This document shows positions 30,090 to 38,560 of a DNA stretch of 64,000 bases, in pieces (the stretch's first letter is position 1; each line of letters starts with the position of its first letter). Origin of the DNA: Geomonas sp. RF6 (lineage in GTDB: Bacteria; Desulfobacterota; Desulfuromonadia; Geobacterales; Geobacteraceae). Location: assembly GCF_021044625.1 (NCBI RefSeq), contig NZ_CP087999.1, forward strand, positions 2,063,001 to 2,127,000, given 5' to 3'. The notes beneath the pieces are model-generated. The model was not told where the DNA came from. It searched no databases and saw only the letters and a list, made by a program, of their open reading frames with translations. The translations under genes and the position numbers were made by a program.

Positions 30090-31136
30090 ATGGCTGTGAG
30101 ACTTGGCGAGATGATGTTGCATGCGGGGATGCTCACCCCGTCCCAATTGGAGGAGGTGTTGCGCTCGCAGGCGGCGTTCGGCGGGAGGCTCGGCACCAAT
30201 CTCGTGGAGATGGGGCTCATCGAGGAGCGGGACCTTGTCCGCCTGCTGCACGAGAAACTCGGTGTCACCTGCGTGGACGGGAGCGCGCTGAACAGCGTGT
30301 CGCAGGAAGTCGTCGCGCTGGTGCCGCGTGAGCTGGTGATCAAGCACCGCGTGCTGCCGGTCGCGCTGAACAACAAGAGGTTGACCCTGGCGATGGTTGA
30401 TCCGAGCGACTTCGTGGCGATAGAGGAAATCGGCTTCGTCACCGGTCTGGTGATCGTCCCCTGCGTCGCCACCGAACTCAGTCTCTCCATGGCGCTGGAG
30501 CGTTACTACGGCATCAAGAGGGAAGTGCGCTACATTCCCGTTGCCGGCGGGCTGCGGTCCCGGTACATCGCCCAGACCGAAGGGGAAGGTGCCGAGGGGA
30601 AGGGCGCTGCGACCTGCGGCTCCGTCGCCCCCGGAGGGAAGGAATGGCGGGTCTCCTTCCATGCCCTGTGCGAGCGGCTCGCCGAGGTGAAGGAGCGGCG
30701 CGACGTGGTGACGGCGCTTCTTGACTACCTCACGGGGGAGTACCGCCGGGCGGCCTTCCTGATCCTTCGCAGCGGGAGCGTTGCCGGGGTGCGCGCCATT
30801 TCGCAGGGGTGCGAGATCGATGGCTTCAGCGGGTACGTCGCGGACCTCTCCAGGCTCCCCTTCCTCCAGAAGGCGGTCCAGGAGAAGCACTTCTACCTGG
30901 GGGAACTCCCGCAGGAATGCATCGACACGCGCCTCCTCGAGAAGCTCGGCGGGGAGGTGCCGCAGACGGTCCTTTTCCTCCCACTCCTCATCGACGGGGA
31001 GGTGGTCGCCTTCATCTATGCGGAAGACCGTGGTAGCAAGCTGAGCGGCGGGATGAAGGAATTGCAGCAGGTCGCGGAAAAAGGGGCGCTCGCTTTCAAG
31101 GTGCAGGCATTGCGGAAGAAAATCATGGGATCGTGA
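30090..31136 (+). CDS. MshEN/GspE N-terminal domain protein without ATPase domain
   Basis: A 348-residue soluble protein. The N-terminal 150 residues match the type II secretion/pilus ATPase N-domain (RLGEMMLHAGMLTPSQLEEVL, GGRLGTNLVEMGLI, LALVDPSD-like segment), a fold that in MshE binds c-di-GMP. The C-terminal part (about 190-340) is GAF-like (LPLLIDGEVVAFIYAEDRG). No Walker motifs are present, so it is not an assembly ATPase. The start at 30090 has GGAGGTGC upstream. Function is inferred to be signalling; the partner is unknown. Confidence 0.78.
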   Translation: MAVRLGEMMLHAGMLTPSQLEEVLRSQAAFGGRLGTNLVEMGLIEERDLVRLLHEKLGVTCVDGSALNSVSQEVVALVPRELVIKHRVLPVALNNKRLTLAMVDPSDFVAIEEIGFVTGLVIVPCVATELSLSMALERYYGIKREVRYIPVAGGLRSRYIAQTEGEGAEGKGAATCGSVAPGGKEWRVSFHALCERLAEVKERRDVVTALLDYLTGEYRRAAFLILRSGSVAGVRAISQGCEIDGFSGYVADLSRLPFLQKAVQEKHFYLGELPQECIDTRLLEKLGGEVPQTVLFLPLLIDGEVVAFIYAEDRGSKLSGGMKELQQVAEKGALAFKVQALRKKIMGS

Positions 31137-31167
31137 ACAGAAGAGCCGGGTGCAGGACGTCCTCTCC

Positions 31168-31272
31168 TCCCCCCTTGCGGGGGAGGGACAGGGTGGGGGG
31201 GAAGGTGCCACCATTCCAGCAGATGGCAGCTTCACCCACCCCCTGTCCCCCTCCCGTCAAGGGAGGGGGACC
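31168..31272. repeat. Inverted pair of G/C palindromic repeats (family 2)
   Basis: The left copy reads CCCCCCTTGCGGGGGAGGGA then CAGGGTGGGGGG. The right copy is its inverted relative (CACCCCCTGTCCCCCTCCCG then TCAAGGGAGGGGG). It is BIME-like and lies between the MshEN gene and hemL. Confidence 0.8.
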
Positions 31273-31294
31273 CCAGGCAGCGGTTGGAAGAACC

Positions 31295-31333
31295 AAAAAA
31301 AGGCGGCGCCCCGGAGAGGGACGCCGCCTTTTT
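31295..31333. terminator. Bidirectional terminator before the hemL 3' end
   Basis: AAAAGGCGGCG pairs with CGCCGCCTTTTT; A-run on the left, T-run on the right. It can serve hemL (minus) and the plus-strand gene. Confidence 0.9.
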
Positions 31334-31352
31334 ACCTTCATCGTTCAATCAG

Positions 31353-32636
<1,284 letters not shown>

Positions 32637-32711
32637 GGTCGAGACTCCTCACCTGGCTTGGGAAATTGAGTGCTTAATCTGCGGTCTGGTAGCACAGCTT
32701 GCGCAGATCTG

Positions 32712-33251
32712 TCAAGAAATAAGGTCGGCGGGAAGGGGCTTCGGAGGCTCAGTCGATGGGGCAGGAGGCGAGTGCTCCTCGAGAAAGTGGATCGGCTTGA
32801 GAGCGGCGAAGTCACGTACCAGTCTCTCCAGCTTTCCGCCGGGGGCGGCGTACCCTACGACGGTCTCCTCCGCAACTTCGATCATCAGGCGGTTTCGCTG
32901 GTAGCACGACTCCTCCGAGGCGTGGGTGACGCTCTCTGCGTAGCGGGTCAGGAGGAGCAGGCGCCCCTCCGCGAGCGGCACGTCGAAGTCCTCCTGGAGC
33001 GCCCTGCCGAACCCCCTGGCAAGGACCACGACGAGGGGCTGGGTCCCTTTCAGCAGCTGCTGCAGCACCTCCTTTTCAATCGACGAATGGAATCCTGAGA
33101 GGACGCAGGTGCCGCGCTCCCTCTCCCGCGCCGCCCACGCGACTGCTCTCTCCCTGACAGCCGCAGGACAGTGGCGCGAGCAGAGGAAGGCCACCTTGTG
33201 CAGGGAGAGCAATTTCAGATTCCCGACGCTGTGCATGAGGCTAAGATCCAT
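32712..33251 (-). CDS. SLOG/DprA-related Rossmann-fold protein of unknown function
   Basis: A 179-residue protein. Its core resembles the DprA/SLOG nucleotide-binding fold: KVAFLCSRHCPAAV, then a TCVLSGFHSSIEKEVL segment with the Ser-Gly-rich loop, and PLVVVLARGFGRAL. It lacks the DprA C-terminal domain and ends in a Pro-rich tail. SLOG folds bind nucleotides or DNA and appear in phage defence and stress signalling. The start at 33251 is preceded by GGGGGGTG. Function is unknown to me; the family call is from pattern memory. Confidence 0.6.
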   Translation of the reverse strand: MDLSLMHSVGNLKLLSLHKVAFLCSRHCPAAVRERAVAWAARERERGTCVLSGFHSSIEKEVLQQLLKGTQPLVVVLARGFGRALQEDFDVPLAEGRLLLLTRYAESVTHASEESCYQRNRLMIEVAEETVVGYAAPGGKLERLVRDFAALKPIHFLEEHSPPAPSTEPPKPLPADLIS

Positions 33252-33399
33252 TGTGCACCCCCCCATTGAGCTTCAGAGCGTAACGTTACCACATGGGATA
33301 GGTGTCACAATGGCATCTAGCTGTTGCGAGTGCGGAGTTGGCAAGCGCAGGCGCCGGCGGGTGTGAGGCAGAAACAATGACAGGAATTTAAATGTTTAC

Positions 33400-33526
33400 G
33401 TCGGGAAAATGCTTTACCGCCATCTCTGCAACGTGTAATCTTGGCCCCCGTCTAAGCCCCTGAGCAGAGCGCTGATGCACGGGGGCAGCTACAAAACCGG
33501 AGACGGCAAGGAGGCTGGAGAAGCAG
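33400..33526 (+). promoter_or_regulatory. Possible structured 5' leader of the C_GCAxxG_C_C gene
   Basis: GCCCCCGT pairs with ACGGGGGC around a roughly 28-nt loop containing AGCGCT. The hairpin ends about 40 nt before the start codon. No known riboswitch class matched. The rest of the 33252-33526 gap shows nothing I recognise. Confidence 0.3.
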
Positions 33527-33955
33527 ATGTTCAGCAGGCTGGCGGCAGGTGAGATTAATGACGTAGTGGCCCGGGTCGGCGCACGGGCAGATGCCTTATT
33601 TCGTTCCGGTAAGATGAACTGTGCAGAGGCGGTCCTCGCCGCGGTGAGGGAGCGTTTCTCCCCCGAGACTCCGGATCATGTGGTGCGGCTTGCCAGCGGA
33701 TTCGGCGGGGGTTCCGCCTCCGGTTGCCTTTGCGGAGCGGTTTCCGGCGGTACCATTGCTTTCGGTCTTGTTTTGTCCGGCGACAGAAAGGCTGTGGCAA
33801 AGCTGACCACCGATCTTCATACCTGGTTCAAAGCGGAATATCGCACCACCTGCTGCAGGAGCATTACCGCCAACGGCAAGAGCGGTTGCCAGGCCCTTAC
33901 CGCCAATGTGGCAGCGAAGGTGGCGGAGCTCCTTATGGGGCACGCCCCGCTGTAG
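33527..33955 (+). CDS. C_GCAxxG_C_C family redox protein
   Basis: A 142-residue protein with the family's Cys/Gly pattern: an early Cys in KMNCAEAVLAAV, FGGGSASGCLCGAVSGG, and CC in YRTTCCRSIT with another Cys in SGCQAL. The family (also called redox-active protein) is frequent in anaerobes and sometimes contains selenocysteine; here all are Cys. A role in thiol redox or iron-sulfur handling is likely but unproven. Start at ATG 33527. Confidence 0.82.
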   Translation: MFSRLAAGEINDVVARVGARADALFRSGKMNCAEAVLAAVRERFSPETPDHVVRLASGFGGGSASGCLCGAVSGGTIAFGLVLSGDRKAVAKLTTDLHTWFKAEYRTTCCRSITANGKSGCQALTANVAAKVAELLMGHAPL

Positions 33956-34057
33956 TCAATTGCCCATATTCTGCGTCGCCGGTCTCGACAGGGGCGGCGA
34001 AAGATGATACCTCCCTAAAGCTGGAAGAGTCACCTTTTTCGGCAGATCGGAGGGAGC

Positions 34058-34891
34058 ATGAAATGCCGCATCACCGTCATATGTGAGAACAGCGCAGGGC
34101 GCCTCTCCGGGACGCTCGGCGAAAACGGCTTCTGTGCCCTCCTGGAGTGCGGCGGCGAAATGCTCCTCTTCGACAGCGGAGGAGGCCTCACGCTGTTGCA
34201 CAACGCCCAGCGCATGCATCTCGATCTGCGGCGCGTCGAGCGCGTCGTCCTTTCCCACGGCCATTACGACCATACCGGCGGCCTCTATCCCCTCCTGCAA
34301 AGCTGCGGCCGCAAGGAGCTCATCGCCCACCCCGCCCTTTTCACCCCCCGCTATACCATCCACGAAGGTGAGTGCCGCTCCGTGGGGATTCCCTACAGTC
34401 GCGACTTTCTCGCCGGCCTTGGCGCCACCTTTTCCCTCGAGCGCGATTTTCGCGAGCTCCTCCCCGGGCTCTACTGCACCGGTGAAGTTCCGCGCCGCAC
34501 CCCCTTCGAGGAGGGGGATCCCTCCCTCTGCTGCGATGCCGCCGGCGTCGAGCGCGACACCGTGCCGGACGACCAGTCCCTCGTCCTGGTGACGCGCAAA
34601 GGGCTTCTCCTCCTCCTCGGCTGCTGCCATGCGGGGGTCGTGAACACCATCGAACTCGCCCGCGAGCGCACCGGTGTGGCCGAGGTGTACGGGATCATCG
34701 GCGGCTGCCACCTCGCGTTCTCCTCCGCACAGCAGCTTGAGGGGACGGTGAAGGCGCTGCGCGCTTACGGAGTGCGGAAAGTCTGCGGCGGCCACTGCAC
34801 CGGATTCAGCGCAGCCGCGCGTCTGGAGCGCGACCTCCCCGGCGCATTCCGCCCCGCCCAGGTCGGCTACACCATCGAGTGCGAGCTGTAG
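34058..34891 (+). CDS. MBL-fold metallo-hydrolase (COG1237-like)
   Basis: A 277-residue metallo-beta-lactamase fold protein. Metal ligands: SHGHYDHTGG (HxHxDH), a CCHAGVVN segment with His, and the late GGCHL and GGHCTG. The sequence order matches the group that includes the archaeal dihydropterin-ribofuranosylaminobenzene phosphate synthase relatives (COG1237). In bacteria the substrate is unclear. CGGAGGGAGC precedes the ATG. Confidence 0.85.
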   Translation: MKCRITVICENSAGRLSGTLGENGFCALLECGGEMLLFDSGGGLTLLHNAQRMHLDLRRVERVVLSHGHYDHTGGLYPLLQSCGRKELIAHPALFTPRYTIHEGECRSVGIPYSRDFLAGLGATFSLERDFRELLPGLYCTGEVPRRTPFEEGDPSLCCDAAGVERDTVPDDQSLVLVTRKGLLLLLGCCHAGVVNTIELARERTGVAEVYGIIGGCHLAFSSAQQLEGTVKALRAYGVRKVCGGHCTGFSAAARLERDLPGAFRPAQVGYTIECEL

Positions 34892-34939
34892 CAGCTTCAC
34901 CCTGTGATGGGGTTTGAGCCTCGCGCGTCAATGTGGTCA

Positions 34940-35040
34940 ATGTAGGCCGGGATAAGCCGCCAGGCGTTCCCGGCACTCCACCACCGACGCAGCCGCGCGG
35001 CAGCGAATGCCGGAAACGCTACCGCTTATCCGGCCTACAT
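34940..35040. repeat. Inverted pair of REP-like palindromes (family 1)
   Basis: ATGTAGGCCGGGATAAGCCG at the left and GCTTATCCGGCCTACAT at the right, with a middle almost identical to 12400-12498. It accounts for much of the 34892-35265 gap. The rest (35041-35265) holds no gene. Confidence 0.85.
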
Positions 35041-35265
35041 TGTCAGCACGCCTAGCCGTAAGCTGGAGCTCTTACCCTTCCCCCAGCGGCACCCCCTCCC
35101 CTTCTCCGGATCCCCCCACACCCAATGAAGGAGCAGCACCCTCCTCCTCATGGGACCTTACTTAATTTCTGGTAAACTTCATCTGGCATAACGCTTTAAG
35201 GCTCAAGCTCCCGATGCCGCATCCGATAAGCGACAGCGAACATCAGGTAACGAGGAGGGTCTTGT

Positions 35266-36300
35266 ATGAGCGCGCAAGGAGATGCTGTGGCCGCGATGCT
35301 CCTGGAAAAGGTCGACAGTGGAGTCGTGTACACGGACCAGACGGGGACGATCGTGCTCCTGAACCGCAGGGCGGAGGAGATACTCCAGGTACCCCGGGGG
35401 GAGGTCGTCGGCAGGAGGGTGGACATGCTCCCGCTGCGCACCCACATCTACCGGATGCTGAGCGAGAACTGCAGGGACATCCCTGTGGAGATGAGTGTCG
35501 ACGGCGCCATCGTGGCTGTGCACTCCACCCCGCTGGGGGACAACGGGTCGGCGGGGGAGATGTACGAGCTTCGGGACATCACCGCCGTGCGCCAGGAGAT
35601 GCGGCAGCGCGAGGAGTTCGTAGCGATGATGACCCACGACCTCAAGTCCCCCCTCACCGTCATCACCGGCTACATCCAGACCCTCACGGCGCAAAAGGAG
35701 GAGAGGATCGATCCGACCCTGCACCTGTGCGTGCAGGAGATGGAAAAGAGCGCCGGGAAGATGCTCGCCATGATCGACGACGTCCTCGACGCCTACCGGC
35801 TCGAGGCGGGTCTTTTGCAAATCGACAAGAGTCCCTGCGACCTCGGCGGGATTCTCGAGGCGTGCTGCAGCGACGGTGCGCGCGACGCCCAGGTGCACGG
35901 CTCCTCCTTTGAAAAGGTCATCACCCACGACCTCCCCGTGCTCAGGCTGGACGGGAAGCAGATCGGCCGCGTCTTTGCGAACCTCATCGGAAACGCGGTC
36001 AAATTCACCCCCCGGCGCGGATCGATCTCCGTGCACAGCGCGGTGGAGGAGAAGGATCTGGTAGTGGAGGTGAAGGATACCGGCATCGGTATCGCCCAGG
36101 ACGAGCTCCCTCTCATCTTCAACAAGTACTACCGTTCCTCGTCGGCCCAGGGATTCAAGGGGACCGGGCTGGGGCTCACCATCAGCAAGGCGATAGTGGA
36201 GGCGCACGGGGGTAGCATCAGCGTGGAGAGCCAGAGCGGCGGGGGGAGCCGTTTTTCGGTGCGCATCCCGCTGGAGGGGAACGAAGCGAACGGTAATTGA
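35266..36300 (+). CDS. Soluble PAS-type sensor histidine kinase
   Basis: A 344-residue kinase with no transmembrane segment. Residues 10-105 form a PAS-like domain (GVVYTDQTGTIVLLNRRAEE). The H box MMTHDLKSPLTV places phosphoacceptor His124, followed by the ATPase domain with N box FANLIGNAVKF, G1 VKDTGIGI, F box and G2 GTGLGLTI. It ends 1 nt before a sigma-28-like promoter, so it is not in the cheY operon. The cognate regulator is unknown. Confidence 0.9.
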   Translation: MSAQGDAVAAMLLEKVDSGVVYTDQTGTIVLLNRRAEEILQVPRGEVVGRRVDMLPLRTHIYRMLSENCRDIPVEMSVDGAIVAVHSTPLGDNGSAGEMYELRDITAVRQEMRQREEFVAMMTHDLKSPLTVITGYIQTLTAQKEERIDPTLHLCVQEMEKSAGKMLAMIDDVLDAYRLEAGLLQIDKSPCDLGGILEACCSDGARDAQVHGSSFEKVITHDLPVLRLDGKQIGRVFANLIGNAVKFTPRRGSISVHSAVEEKDLVVEVKDTGIGIAQDELPLIFNKYYRSSSAQGFKGTGLGLTISKAIVEAHGGSISVESQSGGGSRFSVRIPLEGNEANGN

Positions 36301-36301
36301 C

Positions 36302-36328
36302 TAAAGTTTCCGGCACAGCCGCCGATTA
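36302..36328 (+). promoter_or_regulatory. Sigma-28 (FliA-type) promoter of the cheY operon
   Basis: TAAAGTTT, an 11-bp spacer, then GCCGATTA. This matches the enteric consensus TAAAGTTT-N11-GCCGATAA at 15 of 16 positions with exact spacing. It lies about 120 bp before cheY. Confidence 0.85.
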
Positions 36329-36449
36329 GCTTCCAAGAAGCCGCACCTGACGGCGCGCCGGGAGCGAGGGCGCCGCGGCGGCTGCCGGCACCAAAACAAG
36401 CAGCCGCCCGGGACCCCGGGGGCAATCGACAGCTATGAAGGAGGAGAGC

Positions 36450-36812
36450 ATGGGCAACGTATTGATTGTGGACGATTCCTCCACAATGAGGAAGATCATC
36501 TCCCGCAGCCTGCGCCAGGCAGGTCTCGCGGTGGACGAGATCTACGAGGCAGGGGACGGCATCGAGGGGCTGAACGCCATGGAGGGGAAGACCATCGACC
36601 TTATCCTCTCCGACATCAACATGCCGAACATGGACGGTCTGGAATTCATCAAGAGCGTCCGGGCGAAGGGGAGCAAGGTTCCCATCGTGATGATTACCAC
36701 GGAGGGTGGCGAGGACATCCTGAAGGAGGCGCTCACCAACGGCGCCAGCGATTCCATCAAGAAGCCCTTCACCCCCGACCAGCTCCATGAGAAGCTCGGA
36801 GGACTGTTATGA
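36450..36812 (+). CDS. cheY: CheY-type single-domain response regulator
   Basis: A 120-residue receiver: VLIVDDSSTMRK, phosphoacceptor Asp55 (ILSDINMPNMDG), conserved Thr in MITTEGGE and Lys in SIKKPF. It would carry the signal from CheA to the flagellar switch FliM. GGAGGAGAGC precedes the ATG. Its stop overlaps the cheX start (ATGA), and an FliA-type promoter drives it. Confidence 0.93.
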   Translation: MGNVLIVDDSSTMRKIISRSLRQAGLAVDEIYEAGDGIEGLNAMEGKTIDLILSDINMPNMDGLEFIKSVRAKGSKVPIVMITTEGGEDILKEALTNGASDSIKKPFTPDQLHEKLGGLL

Positions 36813-37315
36813 CCCTCAACAAGACGATTTGCGAAGCCGTCAGCATCGAGGAGGAGGATCTCGCCGGTTACGTCATCAACGCCACGAAAGAGGTGTTCAA
36901 CACCATGGTGATGATGGAACTGCAGGATTCCTACCCCCTGAAGGAGCCTGTCACCTCCTTTCACTGCAGCGTGACCGGGATGGTGGGACTGGCGGGGACC
37001 TATACCGGGATCCTCTCCATCCACTGCCCGAAGCCGTTCGCACTGCGCATCACCTCCAACATGCTCGGGATGGATGTCGACGATGTGGGCGAGGACGTGA
37101 ACGACGCCCTCGGCGAGATCGCCAACATGCTCGGCGGCTACGTGAAGCAGATCCTCTCCAAGGGGGGGCTGGACATCAACCTCTCCATCCCGACCGTCAT
37201 CGCCGGGGAGGACTACACCATCAACTCCATGTCCGAGAGCGAGTGCGTCATCATCCCCTTCATAAACGAGGGTGAGCGCTTCCTGGTCGGGCTGAAACTG
37301 CAGAAGGAAGGGTAG
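36809..37315 (+). CDS. cheX: CheX-type CheY phosphatase
   Basis: A 168-residue protein of the CheX/CheC fold. The catalytic E-x-x-N pattern is in LGEIANMLGGYVK. CheX dephosphorylates CheY-P and is a dimer. The overlap with cheY (ATGA) is consistent with the pair acting together. Confidence 0.85.
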   Translation: MTLNKTICEAVSIEEEDLAGYVINATKEVFNTMVMMELQDSYPLKEPVTSFHCSVTGMVGLAGTYTGILSIHCPKPFALRITSNMLGMDVDDVGEDVNDALGEIANMLGGYVKQILSKGGLDINLSIPTVIAGEDYTINSMSESECVIIPFINEGERFLVGLKLQKEG

Positions 37316-37325
37316 CGGGTTCTCC

Positions 37326-38354
37326 ATGGCGTATCAAAAGTTACAGGAGATGCTCGATGCCGCCATGACGCAGGCGAGCGAGGAGAGCAGCATGCTGCTC
37401 GGACAGCCGATGTCTGTCCAGCCCTCGGACGTCCTCAACACGGACCGCAAGAGCTACCTCGGGGGGATGGACGATGCGCTGTATGTGGTGGGGGTAGAGT
37501 CCCGCGAGGCCTACCCCGGTCACTTCTACCTCATCTTCGCCCTCGCCGATTCCATCGTCATGAGCTCGATCCTGCTCGGGATCCCGCCGGCGCGCATCCA
37601 GGAGAAGCGCCGGCTCTGCATCCAGGAGCCGGACGACACCGACGCCTTCGGCGAGATCGCCAACCAGATCATCGGCTCCTTCAACTCCATCTTCCAGCCG
37701 AAGCTCCCCCAGAAGGTGCACCTGAAACTCCTCCCCCCGCAGAAGTACGTGCCGGAGGTGGACGAGCTCACCGACGAGCTCCCCTTTCCGGAGGGAGGGT
37801 ACCTCATGTTCCGCGCCCCCCTGGAGATCGCCGGGCAGGAGATGAACCGGGTGGACATCATGGTCCCCCACGCGCTCGCGGAACTCTTCGACCCCCAGCC
37901 GGTGGAGGAGGCAGCGCCCCAGGAGGAGGTAGCGGCCGAAGAGGCCCAGGAGGGAGCGCCGGAAGAGGGGGGGGAGCCGCAGCCTGCGAAGACGGTCCTC
38001 GTCCTCGCAGCAGACGAAGGGGAGCGCAGGACGATCATGGGGCACCTCGGGGCGTGCGGCCTGGAGCTCATCGATGCCCCCCTCATGGCGGACGTCTCCG
38101 CCCTCTGCGCAGCCTCGGATGTGAGGGCGGCGGTGATCTCGCTGCGGCAGACAGCGGACCCGGATCTGGCGATCTGCGACAAGGTGGTGCCGCTGGTCGG
38201 CAAAGGAGGGGGTTCCGTTCTTCTTTGCGCGCCGCAGTGGACTCGCACCTCCCTTATGAAGGCGATGAAGGCGGGAGCCCGCGGCATCCTCATGCACCCC
38301 TTCACCGCTGAGGAGCTCCAGTCGAAGCTCGGAAAAGTCCTTTCGCCGTTCTGA
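37326..38354 (+). CDS. CheC-like phosphatase domain fused to a pseudo-receiver
   Basis: A 342-residue protein in three parts. Residues 1-190 are CheC/FliY-like with E-x-x-N in FGEIANQIIGSFN. A Glu/Ala-rich linker follows (EEAAPQEEVAAEEAQEGAPE). The last 115 residues have a receiver fold (KTVLVLAADEGERRTI to MHPFTAEELQSKL), but the phosphoacceptor position reads VISLRQ and the conserved Lys is His. It is the third gene of the cheY operon. The fused domain is probably a protein-binding module rather than a phosphoacceptor. Confidence 0.75.
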   Translation: MAYQKLQEMLDAAMTQASEESSMLLGQPMSVQPSDVLNTDRKSYLGGMDDALYVVGVESREAYPGHFYLIFALADSIVMSSILLGIPPARIQEKRRLCIQEPDDTDAFGEIANQIIGSFNSIFQPKLPQKVHLKLLPPQKYVPEVDELTDELPFPEGGYLMFRAPLEIAGQEMNRVDIMVPHALAELFDPQPVEEAAPQEEVAAEEAQEGAPEEGGEPQPAKTVLVLAADEGERRTIMGHLGACGLELIDAPLMADVSALCAASDVRAAVISLRQTADPDLAICDKVVPLVGKGGGSVLLCAPQWTRTSLMKAMKAGARGILMHPFTAEELQSKLGKVLSPF

Positions 38355-38533
38355 GGCCTCTCCCCATCTCCCCCGGACCGTGACACGCCCCGACAGCGCC
38401 TGCGGAGCGGTTTCCGAACCCTTTGTCAAAAAAATATCGTCATCGAGGTTTTTTTGACTGCCGTTTCCGGAGAGGGGGGCTTCTCCCCCCCCTTTTCCCT
38501 TTGCTGCCGCGCAAATCCCCATTCCTCCAGCGT

Positions 38534-38549
38534 CGGCACGCCTTTTGCC
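38534..38549 (+). promoter_or_regulatory. Sigma-54-like -24/-12 element before the TPR gene
   Basis: CGGCACGCCTTTTGCC, with GG and GC correctly spaced; only the first base departs from the usual T. The predicted start site falls at the ATG itself (38561), so the transcript would be leaderless or the element is accidental. Confidence 0.5.
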
Positions 38550-38560
38550 TTACCCACCTC

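Noticed and set aside
35186-35202. TGGCATAACGCTTTAA as a sigma-54 promoter of the histidine kinase
   Set aside because: The -24 part fits but the -12 position reads TA instead of GC.
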